NCBI GenBank assembly: GCA_001460835.1
Contig: CYKH01001117.1
Location: 7,589-63,108 of the forward strand
DNA length: 55,520 bases
DNA from: Bodo saltans
Taxonomy: Eukaryota > Euglenozoa > Kinetoplastea > Eubodonida > Bodonidae
Reading direction: 5' to 3'
Below the pieces are notes generated by a model. The model did not search any database and was not told the origin of the DNA. It worked only from the letters and a program-made list of their open reading frames with translations. The translations under genes were made by a program, and so were the position numbers. Of the stretch, positions 15,526 to 24,655 are shown in pieces (within the stretch, counting starts at the first letter, position 1; each line of letters begins with the position of its first letter).

Positions 15526-18500
15526 GACTGTTGTTTTTCGCACTTCTTGGCACTCAAATCTTTGCGGGTGCGCTGCGGTTCCATTGCGTCCAAGTGTTTC
15601 CTAATGGAACCACCCTCGTAGACTACCCTGAACAACTGTGCAGTCCTGAGGCCACCTTCTGGGAGAATACCACAACGCCAACAGGAACATTATGGGGCCA
15701 TGCATGCCCCGCAACTCACGAATGCGTTGCCTCGTCGCGGTCACCCAATTTAGATTACTTTCACTTTGACAACATCGGCTTCGCGCTTCTGGCGACGTTT
15801 CAAATTAGTACCAATCAAGGCTGGTCATTTATGCTGCGGGGAACGAACGACACCGTCAACGTTGTCTCGTTTTTGTGGTACATGACGCTCATCATTTGCC
15901 TCTCGTGGTTCTTGCCGGGACTTATTCTTGGCATTTTCATGGAGAGGGCGGACAAAACACGCGGTGAGTATGTTGCGGCTCAAATCAAGAAGTACGATGA
16001 GATGTGCCGAGAACGCCGTTTCGACGCCATCCGCGCCGCACCCATCAGCAGCCGCGTAGCCCCAACAGAGGATGCGGAAGAAGGTTCGGACGAGCAGCAG
16101 AACGCGATTGAGCGAGGAGAAGGAGGCCAACCAACCGACGACGCGAAGACGCAGATTAGTGCATCAGGCTCCTCCAACAATCGTGCCAACTCCGACGGCA
16201 TCTCTCGTACCTCACGGAAACTCACGTCTGCCGCGTCACACCGTAAGTCCGGGGAGTCAAACAGTGAGAGTGGTTTCAATGAGGCTAAGGACTGGTCATC
16301 GGAGATGCGCCTGCAATTGCACCTGTCGTTGACTCGCAACCGCGGGATCGCAGAAACGGCGGAGGCGAGCAAATCCGCGAACAAGCGCGCCAGTTCAGCT
16401 TCGTCATCGAATCGTCAGGCAGGTGGATCAAGAATTCACCAATCTTCCGTTAGCAACAGCAGCAGTCGCCCCGGAACTGCTCAGTCACGAGCGGAGTCTC
16501 ATTCTCAACTTCGCACCGGCAGTGCCCCAGCTCGTGGCGTGCATGATTCCTCCTACCATCGTCGCAGCAGTGGAAGTGAGTTCGCGTTCCTTGATCCTGA
16601 TGTAAGACGAAGGGAACTAGAAGCTCGTCAGAGCCATGTATCTGCAAGCCGCGGTGCAACACCAGAGGCTGCCCGCCCATCCACAGGGCACTCACTCTTT
16701 GCCGTGGAGCGACTTGGCGGCAACTCATTAGTCACTTCCCCGGTTGCTCGTGAACAAAGCCGCCCGGCATCTGGCTCCACTGCGCCCCCATCGCTGCGCA
16801 ATCCAGAGCACGCAAGCGTGGAACGGAAAGATGAGTTTGATGCTCTGGGTGCTCTTGGCACAGAGCCAAACACCTCTGGAATCGTTCGCCCCGGTACTGC
16901 AGGGAGCGTCAAGTCGAGAAATGGTGGAGGCCGCTATGGACAGCAGGACACGTTCTCCGTGTCTGAGGCGGACCCTGTGAAGCCTCAACGCGCCTCAGTG
17001 GGAGCCGGTGAGCTTCCTAGTGCTGACCAGATCGAGGATGAAGATCTCCCAGCCCCACCAGCGGCACCAGTGGCGCCCCCGATTGAGGCCCCAGAGGGTT
17101 TCGAGGTCATTGTCGTTCCTGACCCTGAGGGGGGAGATCTCACAGACGCCACAACATGCAAACGTGCCTGGGAGTCCATGCGTTGCATTGTGCACATGTT
17201 CACCGAGGGCTACCCTCGTATTGTTGGTCAATACCTCCACGATTGCCGCATCGCCAAGAATCATGGCCGCACGCTCGACTTTGGTTTCCAGAGTATTCAT
17301 GAAGTAGAACTTGAGGATGCCATGAGGGCCCACAAGAAAAAGCAAAACCGATCCCGCCAACAACAATCGATCAACAACGAGGACGCGATGTTCGATGACT
17401 TCGAGGATGAACAGCAATTGAAATTAACGCCGCACCGCATGGCCCAAAGCATCGCAGACAACGTTGAGCCCACTTGGTACAACTACGTCCTCGTGGCCGT
17501 CTTGCTGATGAATAGTGTCGTGCTGGCAACGTACCACTATCCACAATCCAGCAAGTGGGACACGGCGCAGTGGGTGATTCACTTTGCTGCCAACTTATTC
17601 TATCTTTCTGAAGTACTCTTGAGGCTATTTGCGCTTGGGTTTGAAATCTATTGCTCCAGTGTCATGAATCTTACGGATGCCGCGGTGGTGATTGTCGGTT
17701 TCGTGGAATTGGCCCTTAACCGCACGAATGTCATCACGTGCTTACGGTTGTACCGAATGATGAGCTTTTTCAAGAAAGTTCGATTCCTCCGCAGCCTTCG
17801 CAAAGTAAGCCGAGTTTTGTGGCTCTGCGTCACAGATCTGTTCAACCTGATGATGTTCCTGTTTGTGTACGTGCTGTTGGTGGTGCTGTACGGCATGAGT
17901 TTGTTTGGTGGTGCGTGGACGGTTGGCAGTGCATTGAACAACACGCAACTTGAGTTGGATATTGGTTCAACACAGTTCCAAGTTCCCACTGCAATGATCT
18001 CAACACAAATTACACCATTCAACACGCGAGGTAACTTCAACACCTTCTCCGACGCAGTCTTCGTGGCGATGCAGGCGTTCTCGCGTGTGCGTGATGATTG
18101 GCTTCTGGTGACGTGGAGTGCCATGAGCCAGAAGGGAGACTATGCTCTTCTGTATTTCCTTGTCTCTGTCATGGCGGCATCGTACATCTTTCAAACTCTG
18201 TTCATTGCAATCCTTGCGGAGGGCTTCGAAAAGGACGATGCCCATGACAGCGAGGACGACGATGATGAGGCGTCTCTTCGCGCCGGGTCACGAAACCGCT
18301 TCTTCGACTTTTCACTGTTGTCATTGCTGCAGCGCAAGACGGGCGGATTCGCTCGAAGAAAAGTTACTCCCAATCGTGTCTTTGAGCTTCGTACAGATAT
18401 GAAACACCGCCTCCGCACCGCGCACCACGATTGGGATCGCTATGTCCTTGACACCACTGCGGTCGCCGCAACGCCCCTTGGCACCGAACATCATGGGCGT

Positions 18501-21500
18501 GCGCCAATCTTGGGCATGCGGGATAGCGCCTTCTACGGATCGAGCTCATCCATCGTGGTGGACACTCAGCAGACGCCTGTCATGACCAACCCCTCGACAA
18601 CTTCCTTCTCTAGTCAGCAGATCCCCTTCATGCTTGGTGGTGGGGGCGGCGCTCGATTGTCTTCCATGTACGATCGCCACGAGCACGTTCCAGTGGACGG
18701 CTTCTTCGGCCAACCTATGGTGATGACGTCTCAAGGAGGTGCTCTTGTCACCACGACAACCACCACCACCACCAGCGCAGGGCAACACGACGACAACGCC
18801 GATGTGCAAGCAATGATCATTCGGTTGACGCAGCATCGTGACCGCCTCGTCATGGGCCCGTCGTATCGTGTTGCTCGTCGCTGGGAGGGGGGTGAGTGGG
18901 TTCCTGACCGCTGCGATCGCTGCGGTGACGCCAAGCAAGCTCCCCTGAAAGCACCTGCCAACACACAGCAGAAAACCGTTGAGGATATTCATCAAGCCCA
19001 ATGCGATGCCTGCTCCGTGCGCATGGCGAAGCTTGAAGTTTTGACAACCATTCTTGACTACGTACGTCTCCAACAGCAGCTCAATATCCTGCCGACACTG
19101 CACTGCATGGAGACGCTGCTAGGCCAGGCGTGGTCCTGTGGTCTTCTGCTTTCCGAGTCTGTCGAGGAATTATGCGCAGTGGACCCCATCACCGAATGCC
19201 GTTCGTGGCAGAAGCTCCTTCGCTGTATTGACACACAGTTGTGGCTCCTTGACTTGCGCACAGGACAGGAACAGATTGGTAAGTTTACCAACGCGTACCT
19301 CCTAGCGTACCGTCGAGAAGAAGCTGAGTTGCTGGACGACTCGTCTCCAAAGAGTTTCTTCCTCTTCCATCGTGGTCAGTGGTTCCGTTCCACCATCCTC
19401 GACGTCGTCTCCACTCGATGGTTTCAGTACATTAGCATGGGTGTGATTGTCCTCGCCGCGGCGATGTTAGCGTGCGTGGATGTTCTTCAGCCGGCGTCGT
19501 CGGATAGGAATCACCCCTTCACGGTCCTGGACGACATCTTTACCGTGTGGATGACAATTGAGATGCTTCTGAAGTGGATTGCCATGGGCGTGGTGCACCC
19601 ATACCCAACCGCATACTTCTACAGTGTGTGGAACCTGTACGATGCATTTGCAGTGAGCGTCTCGATTGCGTCCTGGGCAAGCGAGTCGGTCGGATTGAGG
19701 TACCTTAAGGTATTCCGCCTGCTCCGCCTGTTTGAGTTCTTGCCATCTGCGATGCCGTTTTTGTTTCGGTCTGTGCGCGTGCTTTGTGCCGCTGTGCAGG
19801 ACGCATCACGGTCTTTCATCAGTGTTGGCGTGTTTGCTGCCTTGAACTATTTCGTTTGGGCAAGTTTTGCTCTTCACATCATGGGTGGAACGACGCATAC
19901 GTGCACCGACAAGAATCGCACCACGGATTCCGGCTGCGTCGGGTACTACAACCTGACATTGAGCAACGGCACAAAGATTCCAGTTGTCCGCACGTGGTAC
20001 GCCCCACGCAACTTCACGTACTCGTTTGATTCCTTCGATGAAGCGCTGCTTGTGATGGTGGAAGTGAGCACTGGGTCGTCGTGGATGGACGTCTTGTACG
20101 CGGCGGCAGATTCTGTGAGTGAAGGCGTTGCGCCAATCGCTGGTCACCGCCCGTTCTTAGGACTCTTCTTTGTCGCGTTTTACTTCATCAGTGGCTTTGT
20201 CGTGCTCGGGCTCATCGCAGCCCTCACCGTGTACTCCTACGTGAAGACAAAGACTCTGTTCGATGGCGCTGTGTATGCGAACCCACAACAACAGCTGTGG
20301 AGTCGTATTCAAGCATACCTGCTGGAGAACTTCAGGCCAAACGTTCCTCTTCGCCCACTGAACAACCCGCTAAGTGAACTTTTACACGCACTGGTTATGT
20401 CACGAGGTGCGGAGCTGTTTATGTCCCTTATTGTGGTGGGGCACATCATCACGATGAGCGTGGTCACCTACGGGGCATCGGATCGCAATGACCATCTGCA
20501 AAAGGTCGAGTACTTTTGGGTGGCACTTTTTATTGCAGAGACGACGTTCCGCTTGATTGCGCATGGCCCTCGGACTCTACGCCGACATGCTCACGCACTG
20601 GACGCCCTTACAGTGGTCTTGTCCATCTTGCAGCTGGGCCTCAACTCTACGTCACATCACAGGATTCCCTTCAACGTCAACACGTTTCGAATGCTGCGTA
20701 TTTTCCGCGTTGCTCATGCGGTACGTTTCATCCCTCAAGCCCGCCGCCTCAACTTGTACGGCCAAACGCTCATGAACATCCTCCCGGCATTCGGCGTGGT
20801 GACGCTAGTCCTTGCTCTTTGCGTCTTCATCTTTGCTGTGGTAGGGATGCACGTCCTTGCTCTTTGCGTCTTCATCTTTGCTGTGGTAGGGATGCACGCC
20901 TTTGGCGGTATCCCAACGAGGGAGACCTCTGTGTTTGCGCAGTTTCTTGATGCAGACTACAATAACTACAACACGTTTGTGAATTCGTTGCTTCTAACGT
21001 TCCGTGTTGTCACGTTTGAGTCCTGGAACAAAGTGCTGCGAGACACACTTCCACGCCCTGACTGCGTGACGGGAGGTGGTGTGGCCACCTGTGGTACCAA
21101 CTGGGCTGCCCTGTACTTCATTGTGCTGGTGTTGTTTGTTGGAATCGTAATCGTGGCGCTGTACATGGGCGTTGTTGTGGAGGGGTACGTCACGACGCTG
21201 CAAATGGAGAACAGCCTTCATCGTATCCGAGATCTCCATCGCTTTTCTGAGCTATGGGAGGAGAAGGACCCGGACGGCACCATGACGATCCCTACCAACG
21301 ATCTTCACGGAATTTTCCGCAAGCTTGGCGCGCCTCTTGGTATCGTAAACGAATGGGACCGCGTTGAGATGATTCACTTATGCAAGGAGTACAACATTGC
21401 TGACCACCATGGCCGAGTTCACTTCCATGAAGTCCTCTTGCCAATGGCCCGCCGACTTCTTGCGTGGCATCTGGAAGTGGACCCCAGCAGCATTGGGATG

Positions 21501-22577
21501 GGTGGCGCCAACGGTGGTGCAGGCCCACTGCTTGTGACGAAGCTCGATGTGGTTCGTTTCCGCAACTCTCCCACAACTGCGGAGCACTATTTTGCTGCCA
21601 CTTACGCCCTCGCTGCATACCGCCGCAAGCAAGCAATGCGAGCTGCTCATAAAATTCGCAAGGCTCGATGGGACGAGGGTCGTAGGTACTGTGACGCTCA
21701 CGAGCTGTCGTATCAAGGTTATGGTTTCCAAGGCTACCCATTGGATGTGCCTTTCCCAGAGTATCCAAGGATCCCACTGATTCTGCAGCATCAGCAACGC
21801 GACACGCTGAAGGGCCTTCAGCTTCCCGAGGAACCACAACGCAACGCGGCTGTCGTGGTAGATCAGGAAGATTCGATGCGATCCGTCCGTAGCCCGACAT
21901 CATCATTGACGCAAGGAGCAGCAGCAGTAGCAGGAGGCGTTGGGAGCAGCAATAAACGTCCCCCACGTCCGACGTCAGCATTACCGGTTCCCCCGGTCAA
22001 AAGTGTTGCGCCAGCTGCCGCTGCGAGCCTTCGACCAACCCGCCCAATGACCTCCCCAGCCACTGGTCGCAAGACGGTTGCAATGGTGACCACCCCTGTG
22101 GCCACACCCCACGAGCGTCACTTGCCGTCCCCCCGCGTTTCCGACCCACACCGCCTCTCCCTCTCCGCAGGCAGCCACCACCCTCAAGCACAACACCCTA
22201 GTCAAAAGATTGACATCGTCGTCACAAATGGCCATGATCAGTTTGATACACTCCCTTCATACTCCTCAGCAATCGACGACGGCACCAGCCGCTTTGGTCC
22301 ATCAGTTCCTGAAGCGATTCATCGCAATGAACGACGCGGTAGCAGGTTATTGAGGAAGCAGCAGCAACGTCTTTCGTCTGCTGCCGCTACCTCATCTGCT
22401 GCTGCGGCTGCAAGCGCCTCTGTTGGTGCGGCGTCACTTTCACCGCCGAATGAAGAATCTGTTGAGCGCTACCAGCTCCCACTAGGATCAGAGCCCAACT
22501 CGTGGCGCACTCACGAGTCTGAGCGCCGCGACCGCAGGAGGTCGACCTCCGCGGGCCGCGGGTACACCGGGCTGTAG
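15357..22577 (+). CDS. Four-domain voltage-gated cation channel (CaV/NaV/NALCN superfamily), main part
   Basis: This frame (open from 15315; 15357 is a TTG, the first ATG is 15453) encodes the rest of the channel, about 2,400 residues. Domain I continues with S4, S5, a P-loop and S6 ending near 15945. A long Ser-rich I-II linker follows. Domain II starts near 17476, domain III near 19420 and domain IV near 20410. Post-S6 there is an EF-hand-like segment (SELWEEKDPDGTMTI, about 21246-21300) and an IQ-like basic helix near 21600. Filter residues aligned with CaV EEEE are Gln (15816), Asp (18093), Ser (20076) and Glu (21018). Domain III and IV S4 keep periodic Arg/Lys. The II-III linker has two CxxC pairs, and domain IV S5 has a 15-residue duplication. 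Family membership is certain; ion selectivity is not. A flagellar or plasma membrane location is expected from trypanosome relatives. Confidence 0.85.
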   Translation: MNLNDQEGFGNYTSIRLLRVIRSCALIKRPVSMKLFARTFLRSSRAVLHVLAILAIGLLFFALLGTQIFAGALRFHCVQVFPNGTTLVDYPEQLCSPEATFWENTTTPTGTLWGHACPATHECVASSRSPNLDYFHFDNIGFALLATFQISTNQGWSFMLRGTNDTVNVVSFLWYMTLIICLSWFLPGLILGIFMERADKTRGEYVAAQIKKYDEMCRERRFDAIRAAPISSRVAPTEDAEEGSDEQQNAIERGEGGQPTDDAKTQISASGSSNNRANSDGISRTSRKLTSAASHRKSGESNSESGFNEAKDWSSEMRLQLHLSLTRNRGIAETAEASKSANKRASSASSSNRQAGGSRIHQSSVSNSSSRPGTAQSRAESHSQLRTGSAPARGVHDSSYHRRSSGSEFAFLDPDVRRRELEARQSHVSASRGATPEAARPSTGHSLFAVERLGGNSLVTSPVAREQSRPASGSTAPPSLRNPEHASVERKDEFDALGALGTEPNTSGIVRPGTAGSVKSRNGGGRYGQQDTFSVSEADPVKPQRASVGAGELPSADQIEDEDLPAPPAAPVAPPIEAPEGFEVIVVPDPEGGDLTDATTCKRAWESMRCIVHMFTEGYPRIVGQYLHDCRIAKNHGRTLDFGFQSIHEVELEDAMRAHKKKQNRSRQQQSINNEDAMFDDFEDEQQLKLTPHRMAQSIADNVEPTWYNYVLVAVLLMNSVVLATYHYPQSSKWDTAQWVIHFAANLFYLSEVLLRLFALGFEIYCSSVMNLTDAAVVIVGFVELALNRTNVITCLRLYRMMSFFKKVRFLRSLRKVSRVLWLCVTDLFNLMMFLFVYVLLVVLYGMSLFGGAWTVGSALNNTQLELDIGSTQFQVPTAMISTQITPFNTRGNFNTFSDAVFVAMQAFSRVRDDWLLVTWSAMSQKGDYALLYFLVSVMAASYIFQTLFIAILAEGFEKDDAHDSEDDDDEASLRAGSRNRFFDFSLLSLLQRKTGGFARRKVTPNRVFELRTDMKHRLRTAHHDWDRYVLDTTAVAATPLGTEHHGRAPILGMRDSAFYGSSSSIVVDTQQTPVMTNPSTTSFSSQQIPFMLGGGGGARLSSMYDRHEHVPVDGFFGQPMVMTSQGGALVTTTTTTTTSAGQHDDNADVQAMIIRLTQHRDRLVMGPSYRVARRWEGGEWVPDRCDRCGDAKQAPLKAPANTQQKTVEDIHQAQCDACSVRMAKLEVLTTILDYVRLQQQLNILPTLHCMETLLGQAWSCGLLLSESVEELCAVDPITECRSWQKLLRCIDTQLWLLDLRTGQEQIGKFTNAYLLAYRREEAELLDDSSPKSFFLFHRGQWFRSTILDVVSTRWFQYISMGVIVLAAAMLACVDVLQPASSDRNHPFTVLDDIFTVWMTIEMLLKWIAMGVVHPYPTAYFYSVWNLYDAFAVSVSIASWASESVGLRYLKVFRLLRLFEFLPSAMPFLFRSVRVLCAAVQDASRSFISVGVFAALNYFVWASFALHIMGGTTHTCTDKNRTTDSGCVGYYNLTLSNGTKIPVVRTWYAPRNFTYSFDSFDEALLVMVEVSTGSSWMDVLYAAADSVSEGVAPIAGHRPFLGLFFVAFYFISGFVVLGLIAALTVYSYVKTKTLFDGAVYANPQQQLWSRIQAYLLENFRPNVPLRPLNNPLSELLHALVMSRGAELFMSLIVVGHIITMSVVTYGASDRNDHLQKVEYFWVALFIAETTFRLIAHGPRTLRRHAHALDALTVVLSILQLGLNSTSHHRIPFNVNTFRMLRIFRVAHAVRFIPQARRLNLYGQTLMNILPAFGVVTLVLALCVFIFAVVGMHVLALCVFIFAVVGMHAFGGIPTRETSVFAQFLDADYNNYNTFVNSLLLTFRVVTFESWNKVLRDTLPRPDCVTGGGVATCGTNWAALYFIVLVLFVGIVIVALYMGVVVEGYVTTLQMENSLHRIRDLHRFSELWEEKDPDGTMTIPTNDLHGIFRKLGAPLGIVNEWDRVEMIHLCKEYNIADHHGRVHFHEVLLPMARRLLAWHLEVDPSSIGMGGANGGAGPLLVTKLDVVRFRNSPTTAEHYFAATYALAAYRRKQAMRAAHKIRKARWDEGRRYCDAHELSYQGYGFQGYPLDVPFPEYPRIPLILQHQQRDTLKGLQLPEEPQRNAAVVVDQEDSMRSVRSPTSSLTQGAAAVAGGVGSSNKRPPRPTSALPVPPVKSVAPAAAASLRPTRPMTSPATGRKTVAMVTTPVATPHERHLPSPRVSDPHRLSLSAGSHHPQAQHPSQKIDIVVTNGHDQFDTLPSYSSAIDDGTSRFGPSVPEAIHRNERRGSRLLRKQQQRLSSAAATSSAAAAASASVGAASLSPPNEESVERYQLPLGSEPNSWRTHESERRDRRRSTSAGRGYTGL
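20808..20897 (+). repeat. Exact 45-bp tandem duplication in channel domain IV S5
   Basis: Two identical 45-base units (20808-20852 and 20853-20897) encode VLALCVFIFAVVGMH twice, in frame. The segment is S5 of domain IV. A single copy gives the normal S5 length. Confidence 0.95.
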
Positions 22578-22949
22578 ACTACATAAATGGCGATCCATTT
22601 TGCAACAATGGAAAATGTACAACTCAATGAAGATCTTGTGAAAATGACGAACAAAGTAAATGAAGCAATCGTCGTAATTGCAACAGAAACACAAAGCAAA
22701 GTAAGCCAAAACAAAACAACAAAACACAAGTCAAAGCCAAGACAAAGCAAATATCAAAGGACCCTTTCCCCTCCGCCATTACAATACAGGTTTCCTCCCT
22801 TCTACTACTTTCCTGCTCCCACGTCTCAACTACAATCTACTCTTGCAACCAACACAAATTAATGGGTTTCACTGGACAGTGTTGATGTGTCATTCATGTT
22901 GCTCTTTTAAAACGTTTGCATAAAAGGGATTGATTTTTGTGAATTCACC
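22578..22949. other. Intergenic region between channel and enolase genes
   Basis: No supported gene. It is A-rich 3' UTR-like sequence, then a C/T-rich tract (about 22764-22850) with ACAG ending at 22879, the likely splice acceptor for enolase. Confidence 0.6.
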
Positions 22950-24242
22950 ATGGCCACCATTCTGAAGGTCCACGCCCGTGAGGTTCTTGATTCCCGTGGT
23001 AACCCCACCGTTGAGGTTGAGATCACCACCGCGAACGGCCTCTTCCGCTCCGCCGTTCCCTCTGGCGCCTCAACTGGTATCTACGAGGCCTACGAGCTCC
23101 ACGATAAGGACAAGAAGCGTTACACCGGCAAGGGCTGCCTGAACGCCGTACGTAATGTGATTGATGTGATTGGCCCCGCTCTCACCGGAAAGGATGTGAC
23201 GGATCAGGCTGCTCTCGATAAGCTTCTTCGCGACCTTGACGGCACCAAGAATAAGAGCAAGCTCGGCGCCAACGCTATTCTTGGCTGCTCCATGGCCATC
23301 AGCAAGGCTGCCGCGTCCTACAACAACATTCCTTTGTACCAGTACATTGCGAATCTTGCCGGCAACACTGACCTCCGCCTCCCCGTCCCGTGCTTCAACG
23401 TCATCAACGGTGGTAAGCACGCAGGAAATGCACTCCCCTTCCAGGAGTTCATGATTGCCCCCGTCAAGGCTGAGACCTTCGCGGACGCTCTCCGCATGGG
23501 TGCTGAGGTGTACCACGCGCTCAAGACCATCATCAAGAAGAAGTACGGCCAGGATGCCGTGAACGTCGGTGACGAGGGTGGCTTCGCTCCCCCGGTTCAG
23601 GATATCAACGAGCCCCTTCCCATCCTAATGGAGGCCATTGAGGCCGCTGGCCACAAGGGCAAGTTCGCCATCTGCATGGACTGCGCTGCCTCTGAGGCCT
23701 TTGATGAGCCTTCCAAGCAGTACAACTTGACGTTTAAGAACCCCGAGCCAACCCTGGTTTCCGCCAAGCAGCTCGAGCAGACGTACGTCAAGTGGGCCAC
23801 CGACTACCCCATCGTCTCTATCGAGGATCCCTTCGATCAAGATGACTTCGACGCGTGGGCGAGCGTTACTGCTGCACTGAAGGGCACCGCCCAGGTTGTG
23901 GGCGATGACCTCACCGTCACCAACACCGAGCGCATCAAGATGGCCATCGAGAAGAGTGCTTGCAATGCCCTCCTGCTCAAGATCAACCAGATTGGCACCA
24001 TCTCCGAGGCAATTGAGTCCGCGAAGCTGTGCCTCTCGAACGGTTGGGCAGTCATGGTCTCTCACCGCTCTGGTGAAACCGAGGACACGTACATCGCTGA
24101 CCTCGTTGTTGGTCTTGGCTGCGGTCAGATCAAGACTGGCGCTCCTTGCCGCGGTGAGCGCACTGCCAAGCTCAACCAGCTTCTTCGCATTGAGGAGGAG
24201 CTCGGTAGCAGCGCTAAGTTTGGCTTCCCTGCGTGGAAGTAA
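22950..24242 (+). CDS. ENO: Enolase (2-phospho-D-glycerate hydro-lyase)
   Basis: A 430-residue glycolytic enolase converting 2-phosphoglycerate to phosphoenolpyruvate, complete and of normal length. The N-terminal domain begins [18 protein letters not shown] and contains the mobile SGAST loop. Catalytic residues are visible: Glu209 in DEGGFAPP, Lys344 in [10 protein letters not shown], Lys395 in [11 protein letters not shown]. The Mg ligands sit in [18 protein letters not shown] and [10 protein letters not shown]. The CMDCAASE segment, with its Cys residues near the active site, is typical of trypanosomatid enolases and supports the kinetoplastid assignment. There is no C-terminal peroxisomal SKL-type signal, fitting a cytosolic enzyme outside the glycosome. 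Base composition is more C-rich at third positions than in its neighbours, as expected for a highly expressed gene. Confidence 0.98.
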   Translation: MATILKVHAREVLDSRGNPTVEVEITTANGLFRSAVPSGASTGIYEAYELHDKDKKRYTGKGCLNAVRNVIDVIGPALTGKDVTDQAALDKLLRDLDGTKNKSKLGANAILGCSMAISKAAASYNNIPLYQYIANLAGNTDLRLPVPCFNVINGGKHAGNALPFQEFMIAPVKAETFADALRMGAEVYHALKTIIKKKYGQDAVNVGDEGGFAPPVQDINEPLPILMEAIEAAGHKGKFAICMDCAASEAFDEPSKQYNLTFKNPEPTLVSAKQLEQTYVKWATDYPIVSIEDPFDQDDFDAWASVTAALKGTAQVVGDDLTVTNTERIKMAIEKSACNALLLKINQIGTISEAIESAKLCLSNGWAVMVSHRSGETEDTYIADLVVGLGCGQIKTGAPCRGERTAKLNQLLRIEEELGSSAKFGFPAWK

Positions 24243-24655
24243 ATCATGAGGACTGTATCATGATGCACCTGATTCATTCTCTGTGTGGAGAACATCAACA
24301 ACAAAAAAACACAAAAAAACGAACTGGAAATGAATGTGTGAGTTGCAAGCGTTGCATGCGCCACGACTGTCACCCACTTTCTACTCGATGGTGAAGTGGA
24401 TGATAATAGTGAACAAACAAAAGAATGTCATCTCTTTTTTTTTATTTTCCCACAACATGCCTTTTGAGCGACGACAGTCGGCGACAACAACAAACCTCTG
24501 CCGAATTTGTTTTCCCCCACAATCGATCTCTACTCACAAACGTTAAGCGTCTCACTTTGAAACCTTCGTTAAGTCTTTTTCCCTATTTGCTATTCGATTC
24601 GCAGTGAGGTGACCCAAACACACACAAAACAACGAAGAAAACCTAATTGTGAGTA
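24243..24655. other. Intergenic region between enolase and importin-beta
   Basis: No supported gene. It is A-rich then T-rich UTR-like sequence. A pyrimidine-rich stretch at about 24568-24600 ends in GCAG (AG at 24603-24604), the predicted acceptor for the importin gene. Confidence 0.6.
24568..24604 (+). promoter_or_regulatory. Predicted trans-splice acceptor for importin-beta gene
   Basis: A T/C-rich tract followed by GCAG with AG at 24603-24604, 52 bases before the ATG at 24656. Confidence 0.5.

Noticed and set aside
15357-15604. Two independent overlapping channel genes instead of one
   Set aside because: The first part has only S1 to the S4-S5 linker of domain I and the second lacks S1. 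Removing one T from the T10 run makes one continuous frame, so a single disrupted gene is the simpler reading.
21292-21981. 229-residue minus-strand open frame inside the channel gene
   Set aside because: It is a shadow of the channel C-terminus, with Cys/Trp/Leu-rich composition and no recognisable motif.
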